The notes under the pieces: generated by a model
What the model was told of the DNA's origin: nothing
Seen by the model: only the letters and a program-made list of their open reading frames with translations
The model's database searches: none
NCBI GenBank assembly: GCA_051155775.1
Contig: DAXETV010000003.1
Coordinates: 1-64,000, forward strand
DNA length: 64,000 nucleotides
Origin: CAYSCZ01 sp051155775
GTDB lineage: Bacteria > Bacteroidota > Bacteroidia > Cytophagales > Cyclobacteriaceae
Reading direction: 5' to 3'
Shown here: positions 52,508 to 60,920 of the stretch, piece by piece
Position numbering within the stretch: the first letter of the stretch is position 1
How the letters are laid out: each line of letters starts with the position of its first letter
Made by a program: the position numbers and the translations under genes

Positions 52508-52579
52508 GCCGATGTAGCTCAGTGGTAGAGTACTTCCTTGGTAAGGAAGGGGTCACGGGTTCAAATCCCGTCATTGGCT
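52508..52579 (+). tRNA. tRNA-Thr (anticodon GGT)
   Basis: A 72-base tRNA. The acceptor GCCGATG pairs with CATTGGC (one G-U), the anticodon loop is TTGGTAA and the T-loop GGTTCAAATCC. No CCA is encoded. It precedes tuf by 57 bases. Confidence 0.95.
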
Positions 52580-52636
52580 CAGAATAGATTTAAAAATTAT
52601 AACTAAAATAATTACTTATTAAATAGTCTACGAAAA

Positions 52637-53824
52637 ATGGCAAAAGAAACATTTGATCGGTCGAAACCACACGTTAACATAGGAACTATTGGCCATGTTG
52701 ACCATGGTAAAACAACCTTAACTGCAGCAATTACTAAAGTATTAGCTGAAAAAGGTTTATCAGACATAAGGGATTTTTCATCTATTGATAATGCCCCTGA
52801 AGAAAAAGAGCGTGGTATAACAATCAACACTGCCCACGTTGAGTACCAAACTGACAACAGACACTACGCGCACGTTGATTGCCCGGGTCACGCGGATTAC
52901 GTTAAAAACATGGTGACTGGTGCTGCTCAAATGGACGGAGCTATACTTGTTGTAGCTGCTACAGATGGGCCAATGCCTCAAACAAGAGAACATATCCTAC
53001 TGGCAAGACAGGTAGGTGTACCGGCAATCGTTGTTTTTATGAATAAGGTGGACTTGGTTGATGATGAAGAACTGCTAGAACTTGTAGAGATGGAAATCAG
53101 GGAACTATTAGATTCTTATGAATTTCCAGGTGATGATATACCGGTTATACAGGGGTCTGCCCTTGGTGGTTTGAATGGTGAAGAAAAATGGGTAGAGAAG
53201 ATCATGGAGTTGATGGCTGCTGTTGATGATTACATTCCACTTCCTGAGCGATTAATAGATAAAGATTTTCTGATGCCTGTTGAAGATGTGTTCTCGATCA
53301 CTGGAAGGGGTACTGTGGGAACTGGTAGGATTGAAAGAGGTGTAATTAACTCAGGCGATCCGGTTGATATTATTGGTATGGGCGCTGAAGGTCTTAAATC
53401 AACAGTTACCGGTGTTGAGATGTTTAGAAAGATACTTGATAGAGGGGAAGCAGGTGATAATGTTGGTCTTTTATTAAGAGGTATAGAAAAATCAGACATA
53501 AAAAGGGGAATGATTATTGCCAAACCAGGCACTGTGAATCCACACGCTAAATTTAAAGCTGAAGTTTATGTATTATCCAAAGAAGAAGGTGGAAGACACA
53601 CGCCATTCTTTAATAAGTACAGGCCTCAGTTTTATTTAAGGACCACTGATGTAACAGGTGAAATTAAATTACCCGAAAATATAGAAATGGTAATGCCTGG
53701 AGATAATGTTACAATAGAAGTTGATCTAATTAATAAAGTTGCATTAGAGAAAGGCTTGAGATTCGCAATAAGGGAAGGTGGAAGAACGGTTGGAGCTGGT
53801 CAGGTAACTGAAATATTAGATTAA
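52637..53824 (+). CDS. tuf: Elongation factor Tu
   Basis: The 395-residue protein has GHVDHGKTTL (G1), DCPGHADYVKNM (G3), NKVDLVDDEELLELVEMEI (G4 region), and the domain 2-3 sequences GRGTVGTGRIERG and FYLRTTDVTGEI. It brings aminoacyl-tRNA to the ribosome. Cotranscription with tRNAs is common. This is probably the only tuf in the window; other copies cannot be excluded. Confidence 0.98.
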   Translation: MAKETFDRSKPHVNIGTIGHVDHGKTTLTAAITKVLAEKGLSDIRDFSSIDNAPEEKERGITINTAHVEYQTDNRHYAHVDCPGHADYVKNMVTGAAQMDGAILVVAATDGPMPQTREHILLARQVGVPAIVVFMNKVDLVDDEELLELVEMEIRELLDSYEFPGDDIPVIQGSALGGLNGEEKWVEKIMELMAAVDDYIPLPERLIDKDFLMPVEDVFSITGRGTVGTGRIERGVINSGDPVDIIGMGAEGLKSTVTGVEMFRKILDRGEAGDNVGLLLRGIEKSDIKRGMIIAKPGTVNPHAKFKAEVYVLSKEEGGRHTPFFNKYRPQFYLRTTDVTGEIKLPENIEMVMPGDNVTIEVDLINKVALEKGLRFAIREGGRTVGAGQVTEILD

Positions 53825-53844
53825 AATAAAAAAAAGATAACTTA

Positions 53845-53874
53845 TTGTTAAAACATATATTTTATCTAACTTTG
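53845..53874 (+). promoter_or_regulatory. Promoter of the tRNA-Trp-secE-nusG-rpl-rpo operon
   Basis: TTG at 53845-53847 and TAACTTTG at 53867-53874, 19 bases apart, match the Bacteroidota consensus fully. tRNA-Trp begins 28 bases after the -7 box. Confidence 0.82.
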
Positions 53875-53902
53875 CAGTCCTTTTAGGGCTGCATCATATT
53901 TT

Positions 53903-53975
53903 ACGGGTGTAGCTCAATTGGTAGAGCATTGGTCTCCAAAACCAAAGGTTGGGAGTTCGAGTCTCTCCACCCGTG
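53903..53975 (+). tRNA. tRNA-Trp (anticodon CCA)
   Basis: A 73-base tRNA. The acceptor ACGGGTG pairs with CACCCGT, the anticodon loop is CTCCAAA and the T-loop AGTTCGAGTCT. No CCA is encoded. It sits between tuf and secE, as in many Bacteroidota. Confidence 0.95.
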
Positions 53976-53992
53976 CATAAAAGAAGTTATTG

Positions 53993-54184
53993 ATGACAAA
54001 GGTTATAAACTTTTTTAAAGATTCGTATCATGAAATGTTACATAAAGTAACATGGACAAAGTATGGCGAATTACAAAATAGCTCCTTTCTCGTATTGATA
54101 GCCTCTTTAATATTCGCATTGGTAATAGGACTCATTGATTTTGTTTTTGAATCTGTGATGCAGTGGGTTTATAACGCGTTTTAG
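53993..54184 (+). CDS. secE: Preprotein translocase subunit SecE
   Basis: The 63-residue protein has one C-terminal membrane helix (SFLVLIASLIFALVIGLIDF) and the SecE amphipathic segment FFKDSYHEMLHKVTWTKY. It is the short single-helix form. I use the ATG 53993 rather than the TTG one codon before. It clamps SecY in the translocon. Confidence 0.93.
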   Translation: MTKVINFFKDSYHEMLHKVTWTKYGELQNSSFLVLIASLIFALVIGLIDFVFESVMQWVYNAF

Positions 54185-54195
54185 AGACTTTAATT

Positions 54196-54753
54196 ATGAG
54201 TGAGCCAAAGTGGTATGTGATTCGGGCTATTAGTGGGCAGGAAAGAAAAATTAAGTCATACCTGGAAACTGAAATCTCGAGACAGAAACTTGAAGAGTAC
54301 ATACCTCAGGTTTTAATACCTTCAGAGAAGGTTTACGAGATGAGAAATGGAAAAAAGAGGGTAAGAGAAAGAAATTTTTTTCCAGGATATGTTTTGGTTT
54401 CCGCCGATTTAAATCACGGAGAGACACAACACCTGATTAACAATATACCAGGGGTGATAGGTTTTTTAGGTTCAGGTGAAGGTAAGAGTAGCAGAATACC
54501 AGTTCCATTAAGACAAACAGAAGTTAATAGAATTTTGGGCAGGGTAGATGAAATTGATGAGTATGAAGAAAAACTGGATACACCATTTATAGTTGGTGAA
54601 ACAGTAAAGGTAATGGATGGACCGTTTAGCGGATTTACCGGTTCTGTAGAGGAAGTATTTGAAGATCGTAAGAAATTAAATGTTACAGTAAAAATATTTG
54701 GTAGGAATACACCTGTAGAGTTGAACTATATTCAGGTGGAGAAACAAGAATAA
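54196..54753 (+). CDS. nusG: Transcription termination/antitermination factor NusG
   Basis: The 185-residue protein has the NGN domain (KWYVIRAISGQERKIKSYLE, RERNFFPGYVLVSADL) and the C-terminal KOW motif (GETVKVMDGPFSGFTGSVEE). It couples RNA polymerase to ribosomes and Rho. It is 11 bases after secE and 2 before rplK. Confidence 0.96.
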   Translation: MSEPKWYVIRAISGQERKIKSYLETEISRQKLEEYIPQVLIPSEKVYEMRNGKKRVRERNFFPGYVLVSADLNHGETQHLINNIPGVIGFLGSGEGKSSRIPVPLRQTEVNRILGRVDEIDEYEEKLDTPFIVGETVKVMDGPFSGFTGSVEEVFEDRKKLNVTVKIFGRNTPVELNYIQVEKQE

Positions 54754-54755
54754 CC

Positions 54756-55202
54756 ATGGCAAAAGAGATTACAGGTTATGTTAAACTGCAAATAAAAGGT
54801 GGTTCCGCGAACCCCTCACCGCCTGTTGGGCCTGCACTGGGAAGTAAAGGTCTTAATATAATGGAGTTTTGTAAACAGTTCAATGCGCGGACTCAGGATA
54901 AGCAAGGGCAAGTTCTGCCGGTAATCATAACTGTTTACTCAGATAAATCTTTTGAATTTGTAATTAAAACTCCTCCGGCTGCTGTCCTACTGTTTAACGC
55001 GGCTAACATAAAAAAAGGGTCTTCAGAACCTAATAGAATAAGATCAGGATCGGTTACATGGGATCAGGTAAGAGAGATAGCAGAAACAAAAATGCCGGAT
55101 TTAAATTGTTTCAAGGTTGAATCTGCCATGAAAATGGTAGCTGGTACAGCCAGAAGCATGGGAATCAAAGTAATGGGAGATGCCCCTTGGGTTAACAACT
55201 AA
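54756..55202 (+). CDS. rplK: 50S ribosomal protein L11
   Basis: The 148-residue protein has GYVKLQIKGGSANPSPPVGP, ALGSKGLNIMEFCKQFNART and KMPDLNCFKVESAMKMVAGT, the standard L11 segments. It forms part of the GTPase-associated centre of the ribosome. The next gene rplA follows 5 bases later. Confidence 0.97.
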   Translation: MAKEITGYVKLQIKGGSANPSPPVGPALGSKGLNIMEFCKQFNARTQDKQGQVLPVIITVYSDKSFEFVIKTPPAAVLLFNAANIKKGSSEPNRIRSGSVTWDQVREIAETKMPDLNCFKVESAMKMVAGTARSMGIKVMGDAPWVNN

Positions 55203-55207
55203 TAACT

Positions 55208-55906
55208 ATGGGAAAAATATCTAAGAAACAAAAAGAGATACTTGGTCAATATGATCTAACCAAGGAGTATAGTGTAGAGGAAGCTTCTGAATTGGTCAAA
55301 AATATAACTACAACCAAATTTGATGCGTCTGTAGACTTGGATGTCAGGCTTGGTGTAGATCCCAGAAAAGCAGACCAAATGGTAAGAGGTGTGGTAACCC
55401 TCCCCCATGGAACGGGAAAGGACATTTCAGTGTTGGTTTTATGTACGCCTGATAAGGAACAAGAAGCTAAAGACTCCGGCGCTGATTACGTTGGACTTGA
55501 CGAGTACATAAAAAAAATTGAAGGTGGATGGACAGACGTGGATGTGATCATTACCATGCCTCCAGTAATGGCTAAAGTTGGTAAGTTAGGAAGGATACTT
55601 GGACCAAGAGGTTTGATGCCTAATCCAAAAGCTGGCACGGTTACCATGGATATTGGAAGTGCTGTAAAAGAAGTGAAAGCAGGGAAAATAGACTTTAAAG
55701 TCGATAAATTCGGAATAATTCATGTGAGTATTGGGAAATCCTCTTTTACATCGGAAAAAATTGCCGATAATATTAATGAAATGGTGAATACTATCTCCAG
55801 GTTAAAACCTGCGGCATCTAAAGGTACATACTTTAAAAGTATACATCTGTCGAGCACTATGAGTAAGGGTATTAAGGTTGATAAAAGTTCAATAAAAGGC
55901 ATATAA
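55208..55906 (+). CDS. rplA: 50S ribosomal protein L1
   Basis: The 232-residue protein has TTKFDASVDLDVRLGVDPRK, GRILGPRGLMPNPKAGTV and DFKVDKFGIIHVSIGKSSF. L1 forms the mobile stalk near the E site and often represses its own operon by binding its mRNA. No leader site for this was identified. Confidence 0.97.
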   Translation: MGKISKKQKEILGQYDLTKEYSVEEASELVKNITTTKFDASVDLDVRLGVDPRKADQMVRGVVTLPHGTGKDISVLVLCTPDKEQEAKDSGADYVGLDEYIKKIEGGWTDVDVIITMPPVMAKVGKLGRILGPRGLMPNPKAGTVTMDIGSAVKEVKAGKIDFKVDKFGIIHVSIGKSSFTSEKIADNINEMVNTISRLKPAASKGTYFKSIHLSSTMSKGIKVDKSSIKGI

Positions 55907-55908
55907 TC

Positions 55909-56475
55909 ATGACTAGAGAAGAAAAAAGCCACGTCATTGATAATCTTACCGAAAAATTTAAAGAAAAACCATACTTCTATATAACAGATGCTTCTGGATT
56001 AACAGTTAGTCAAATAAATAATTTCAGAAGATTATGTTTTGAGCGGAATATGGAATATAAGGTAGCTAAAAACACCTTAATAAAAAAGGCATTTGATAAT
56101 ATAGATGGTGATTATTCTGAATTTGACCATACTGTACTTAAGGGTTTTTCAGGTATACTGTTTTCTGATGAATCAGGTAGTGCACCTGCTAAATTGTTAA
56201 AGGAATACTACAAGAAAGGAAACAAAAAACCAATATTAAAAGGAGCATCTGTAGATTCATCACTTTTTATTGGAGAAGATCAGTTAGATGCACTAAGCAA
56301 GGTTAAGTCTAAAGCTGATGTAATTGCCGAGTTAATTGGTTTATTACAATCACCAGGTATAAATCTTGCAAGAACATTAAAATCTCCTTCAGAAAAGCTA
56401 GCATTGGCATTAAAAGATAGCAGCAATAAACTAGTTGGAGTATTAAAAGCAATACAAGAAAAAAGTAAAGATTGA
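55909..56475 (+). CDS. rplJ: 50S ribosomal protein L10
   Basis: The 188-residue protein has the L10 N-terminal rRNA-binding region (YFYITDASGLTVSQINNFRR, YKVAKNTLIKKAF) and a C-terminal helix that binds L12 dimers (KLALALKDSSNKLVGVLKAI). It begins 2 bases after rplA. Confidence 0.95.
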   Translation: MTREEKSHVIDNLTEKFKEKPYFYITDASGLTVSQINNFRRLCFERNMEYKVAKNTLIKKAFDNIDGDYSEFDHTVLKGFSGILFSDESGSAPAKLLKEYYKKGNKKPILKGASVDSSLFIGEDQLDALSKVKSKADVIAELIGLLQSPGINLARTLKSPSEKLALALKDSSNKLVGVLKAIQEKSKD

Positions 56476-56502
56476 ATAACATAATAATTAAATCCAAATA
56501 AG

Positions 56503-56898
56503 ATGGCTGATTTAAAAGATTTCGCGGAACAACTAGTTAACCTGTCATTGAAAGAAGTTAATGAATTGGTTAACATTTTAAAAGATGATTATGGCATTGA
56601 GCCCGCAGCAGCGGCTCCAGCGGCAGTAGCAGTAGCACCTGGTGCAGGTGGAGATGATGGCGCAGGGGAAGCAGCAGCTGTGGAGCAAACAGAATTTGAC
56701 GTAATTTTGAAAGCAGCTGGTTCTGCCAAGCTAAAAGTAGTTAAGGCTGTTAAAGAATTAACTGGTCTTGGTTTGAAAGAAGCTAAAGAACTAGTTGATG
56801 GTGCCCCTAAGCCTGTAAAAGAAGGTGTTCCTAAAGATGAAGCGGAAGCATTAAAAAGTAAACTTGAAGAGCAAGGAGCTGAAGTAGAGGTTAAGTAA
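56503..56898 (+). CDS. rplL: 50S ribosomal protein L7/L12
   Basis: The 131-residue protein has an N-terminal dimer domain, an alanine-rich hinge (EPAAAAPAAVAVAPGAGG) and the C-terminal factor-binding domain (KLKVVKAVKELTGLGLKEAK). The hinge is a little longer than in Escherichia coli. It is the stalk protein that recruits translation GTPases. Confidence 0.97.
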   Translation: MADLKDFAEQLVNLSLKEVNELVNILKDDYGIEPAAAAPAAVAVAPGAGGDDGAGEAAAVEQTEFDVILKAAGSAKLKVVKAVKELTGLGLKEAKELVDGAPKPVKEGVPKDEAEALKSKLEEQGAEVEVK

Positions 56899-56913
56899 TT
56901 TGATTTTTCTTAG

Positions 56914-56957
56914 CTAACGCTTTTCGGAGTTAGACCTGGTTATTTAGTCAGGTCTTT
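56914..56957 (+). terminator. Attenuator-like hairpins between rplL and rpoB
   Basis: Two small stems lie back to back. CTAAC (56914-56918) pairs with GTTAG (56929-56933), and GACCTG (56933-56938) pairs with CAGGTC (56949-56954), followed by TTTT. The stem is short and the T-run brief, suggesting partial termination that lowers rpoBC expression relative to the ribosomal proteins. Confidence 0.5.
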
Positions 56958-57017
56958 TGGTGTTTATACCAAATTTAAAATAGGAACATTTCTAATTATT
57001 CACAAAAAACTTCAAAA

Positions 57018-60000
57018 TTGGCTACAAATACAATAACCAGAAAAGATTTTTCTTCGATTAAAAGGGTTATTGACTACCCTGACTTCCTGGAAGTTCAACT
57101 TAAATCATTTCGTGATTTCTTTCAGCTTGATACCCCATCAGAAAAAAGAATTCAGGAAGGATTATACAAAGTTTTTTCGGAGAATTTCCCAATTTCAGAT
57201 TCTAGAGAGAATTTTCTCCTAGAATTTCTTGATTATATCGTTGATCCGCCAAAATACACGGTCAGAGAGTGTATAGATAGGGGATTAACTTATTCGGTGC
57301 CGTTAAAGGCCAAGCTCCGTTTATCATGTAATGACGAAGACAATGAAGATTTTGAAACAGTAGAGCAAGAAGTGTTTCTGGGTAATATCCCATACATGAC
57401 TGAAAGAGGGTCTTTTGTGATAAATGGCGCGGAGAGAATAATCGTATCCCAATTACATAGGTCTCCCGGAGTCTTTTTCGCCCAGAGCAAGCATACCAAC
57501 GGAACCGTGCTTTATTCAGCCAGGATTATTCCGTTTAAAGGTTCTTGGATAGAATTTGCCACAGATGTAAATAATGTAATGTATGCTTACATTGACAGGA
57601 AAAAGAAATTTCCGGTAACAACTTTGTTAAGGGCAATTGGTTATGGCTCTGATAAGGAAATATTAGATTTATTTGGATTATCTGAAGAGGTAGAAGCTAC
57701 AAAAGATGAATTATCTAAACATACTGGAAGGAAATTAGCTGCAAGGGTACTCAGAACATGGACCGAAGATTTTGTTGATGAAGATACCGGCGAGGTTGTA
57801 TCCATAGACAGGAATGAAGTGATAATGGAAAGAGATTCTGTTATTAATGAAGAAGATATTCAAACGATATTGGACTCTAACTCACGTTCGATCATTCTCC
57901 ATAAAAAGGACGTTAATATTGCAGATTATTCGATAATTTATAACACACTTCAAAAAGATAATTCCAATTCAGAGAAGGAAGCTGTCGAGACAATATACCG
58001 TCAGCTCAGAAACACGGAAGCACCTGATGAGCAAACAGCCCGGGATATAATACAAAACCTGTTTTTCAGTGACAAACGTTACGACCTTGGTGAAGTAGGT
58101 AGGTATAGGATAAATAAAAAACTAGACCTTAACATCTCATTTGATGTTAAAGTATTAACTACTGATGACATCATTAAAATTGTAAAATATCTTATTGGTT
58201 TAATTAATTCAAAAGCGGTAGTCGATGACATTGATCATTTAAGCAATAGAAGAGTAAGAACGGTTGGAGAACAACTTTATTCGCAATTTGGAGTTGGTTT
58301 AGCCCGAATGGCGAGGACCATTAAAGAAAGGATGAATGTCCGGGACAACGAGGAATTCAAACCTATAGATTTAATCAACGCCAGAACGCTTTCTTCTGTG
58401 ATTAATTCATTTTTTGGGACGAATCAATTATCCCAGTTTATGGATCAAACCAATCCTCTTTCTGAGATCACTCACAAAAGACGGATGTCAGCACTCGGAC
58501 CGGGTGGATTATCCAGAGAGAGAGCAGGTTTTGAAGTAAGAGATGTCCACTACACCCACTATGGGAGGTTATGTACCATCGAAACCCCGGAAGGGCCAAA
58601 TATTGGCCTGATATCATCGCTTTGTGTCCATGCAAAAGTGAACAGCATGGGTTTCATTGAAACCCCTTACCGAAATGTTGATCAGGGGTTAGTCAATATG
58701 AGTGACAAAGTGGAATATCTAACTGCTGAAGAAGAAGACACACATAATATTGCCCAAGCAAATGCACCACTTACTGATACGGGAGATTTTATCAATGACA
58801 AAGTAAAGGCACGATTTGAGGGTGATTTTCCGGTAGTAGATCCAAAAGAAGTTAAGTATATGGATGTTGCACCGAACCAAATTGTATCCGTTGCAGCAAG
58901 TATGATTCCATTTTTAGAACATGATGATGCAAACAGAGCGTTAATGGGCTCAAACATGCAACGGCAAGCAGTGCCTTTATTGAAAGCGCAATCACCAATT
59001 GTAGGTACCGGTCTAGAGAAGAGGGTAGCGCAGGATTCAAGAACATTAATATCAGCCGAAGGTGATGGAGAGATATTCTATGTAGATTCCTCTAAAATCA
59101 TTGTAAAATATTATAGAAGTGTTGATGAAAAGCTTATATCATTCGATGATGATAAGGTAGAATACAATCTGACTAAATTCAGAAGAACGAATCAGGATAC
59201 TTGTATTAACCATAGCCCTATAGTTAAACCTGGCGACAGGGTAAAAAAAGGTCAGGTTTTAGTAGATGGTTTTGCCACTGAAAAAGGAGAATTAGCACTG
59301 GGTAGAAATCTTCAGGTTGCATTCATGCCATGGCAAGGGTATAATTTTGAAGATGCCATTGTTATTTCTGAAAAAGTAGTTCAGGATGATGTTTTCACAT
59401 CAATACACATCGAAGAATTTGAGCTTGAAGTAAGAGATACAAAACGTGGAGAAGAGGAACTAACTTCTGAAATTCCAAACGTCAGTGAAGATGCAGTTAA
59501 AAACCTTGATGAGAATGGAATCATTAGAATCGGGGCAGAGGTGAAAGAAGGAGATATTCTAATTGGTAAGATTACACCTAAAGGAGAATCTGATCCAACA
59601 CCGGAAGAGAAATTACTTCGAGCAATATTTGGAGATAAAGCAGGGGACGTAAAAGACGCAAGCTTAAAAGCCTCTCCTTCACTTAGGGGTGTTGTAATCG
59701 ATACAAAATTATTTTCCAGGCCTAGAAAAGATAAAGAGTTAAGGGTAAGAGCTAAAAAAGAGGTAGAACTGTTGAAAAATAAGTATGGTCAGCAGTTGAG
59801 TGAGGTCAGAATTAAAATGATTAATAAGCTCGTTGAGCTTCTGGATGGGAAGGTGAGCCAGGGTGTGAAGCATAAATTTGGTGAGGAAATAATTTCAAAG
59901 AATGTCCGATTCAATAGGCAGAATATTGAAAACAACCTGTTTCCTCCTAAAAATGTATACAGGGATGAAAGCAGTTATGATGTTCCCGAAGAAGCCAATT

Positions 60001-60887
60001 TAATCGGTGATCTGCTTTTAGATAACTGGACGGATGACCCTGAAACCAATGAAATGCTTGTCAAAGTTGTTAAGAGTTATATTAACAGGCGAAATCTAAT
60101 CTCAGGAGAGTTCAAAAGGGATCGGTTTACCCTTGAAGTGGGTGACGAGCTTCCGGCTGGGATAGTGCAACTGGCAAAAGTCTACATTGCTAAAAAGAGA
60201 AAACTAAAAGTAGGAGATAAAATGGCTGGCCGCCATGGTAACAAAGGTGTTGTGGCTAAGATCGTAAGACAAGAAGATATGCCTTTCATGGCTAATGGCA
60301 CACCTGTTGATGTTGTTTTAAATCCGCTTGGGGTTCCTTCCAGGATGAATATTGGTCAGCTTTACGAAACCGTTCTTGGGTGGGCTGGAAAAGAACTGAA
60401 TAGGAAATATTCAACACCAATTTTTGATGGCGCAACCATGGAGCAGGTTGCTGCAGAATTAGAAGAAGCTGGCTTACCACCTTTTGGCAAGGCCTATTTA
60501 TATGATGGTCTAACGGGTGAGCGATTTGATCAGCCTGTAACAGTTGGAGTAATTTACATATTAAAATTAGGCCATTTGGTTGATGATAAGATGCATGCCA
60601 GATCTATTGGTCCATATTCACTCATTACCCAACAGCCGCTAGGTGGAAAGGCACAATTTGGTGGACAAAGATTTGGGGAGATGGAAGTTTGGGCTTTGGA
60701 AGCTTTTGGTGCCTCAAATGTTCTTCAAGAGATTCTGACCATAAAATCTGATGATGTCATTGGCCGCGCCAAAGCCTACGAAACAATCGTAAAAGGGGAG
60801 AACATGGCTAAACCAAACATTCCTGAATCTTTCAACGTGTTGGTTCATGAATTAAGAGGACTAGCGCTTGAAATCACCCTTGATTAA
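57018..60887 (+). CDS. rpoB: DNA-directed RNA polymerase subunit beta
   Basis: The 1289-residue protein begins with TTG at 57018, giving MATNTITRKDFSSIKRV, in register with relatives. The rifampicin region reads FFGTNQLSQFMDQTNPLSEI then THKRRMSALGPGGLSRERAG, the sensitive-type residues. Catalytic and DNA-binding regions follow, including FMPWQGYNFEDAIVISEK and KMAGRHGNKGVVAKI. It pairs with rpoC, 33 bases downstream. Confidence 0.98.
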   Translation: MATNTITRKDFSSIKRVIDYPDFLEVQLKSFRDFFQLDTPSEKRIQEGLYKVFSENFPISDSRENFLLEFLDYIVDPPKYTVRECIDRGLTYSVPLKAKLRLSCNDEDNEDFETVEQEVFLGNIPYMTERGSFVINGAERIIVSQLHRSPGVFFAQSKHTNGTVLYSARIIPFKGSWIEFATDVNNVMYAYIDRKKKFPVTTLLRAIGYGSDKEILDLFGLSEEVEATKDELSKHTGRKLAARVLRTWTEDFVDEDTGEVVSIDRNEVIMERDSVINEEDIQTILDSNSRSIILHKKDVNIADYSIIYNTLQKDNSNSEKEAVETIYRQLRNTEAPDEQTARDIIQNLFFSDKRYDLGEVGRYRINKKLDLNISFDVKVLTTDDIIKIVKYLIGLINSKAVVDDIDHLSNRRVRTVGEQLYSQFGVGLARMARTIKERMNVRDNEEFKPIDLINARTLSSVINSFFGTNQLSQFMDQTNPLSEITHKRRMSALGPGGLSRERAGFEVRDVHYTHYGRLCTIETPEGPNIGLISSLCVHAKVNSMGFIETPYRNVDQGLVNMSDKVEYLTAEEEDTHNIAQANAPLTDTGDFINDKVKARFEGDFPVVDPKEVKYMDVAPNQIVSVAASMIPFLEHDDANRALMGSNMQRQAVPLLKAQSPIVGTGLEKRVAQDSRTLISAEGDGEIFYVDSSKIIVKYYRSVDEKLISFDDDKVEYNLTKFRRTNQDTCINHSPIVKPGDRVKKGQVLVDGFATEKGELALGRNLQVAFMPWQGYNFEDAIVISEKVVQDDVFTSIHIEEFELEVRDTKRGEEELTSEIPNVSEDAVKNLDENGIIRIGAEVKEGDILIGKITPKGESDPTPEEKLLRAIFGDKAGDVKDASLKASPSLRGVVIDTKLFSRPRKDKELRVRAKKEVELLKNKYGQQLSEVRIKMINKLVELLDGKVSQGVKHKFGEEIISKNVRFNRQNIENNLFPPKNVYRDESSYDVPEEANLIGDLLLDNWTDDPETNEMLVKVVKSYINRRNLISGEFKRDRFTLEVGDELPAGIVQLAKVYIAKKRKLKVGDKMAGRHGNKGVVAKIVRQEDMPFMANGTPVDVVLNPLGVPSRMNIGQLYETVLGWAGKELNRKYSTPIFDGATMEQVAAELEEAGLPPFGKAYLYDGLTGERFDQPVTVGVIYILKLGHLVDDKMHARSIGPYSLITQQPLGGKAQFGGQRFGEMEVWALEAFGASNVLQEILTIKSDDVIGRAKAYETIVKGENMAKPNIPESFNVLVHELRGLALEITLD

Positions 60888-60920
60888 TTAAATAAATTTT
60901 ACCTATCAATAAATCCTAAT

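Noticed and set aside
52295..52574. ORFs across the tRNA cluster on both strands
   Set aside because: They are by-products of three tRNA genes. Similar false proteins are common in databases.
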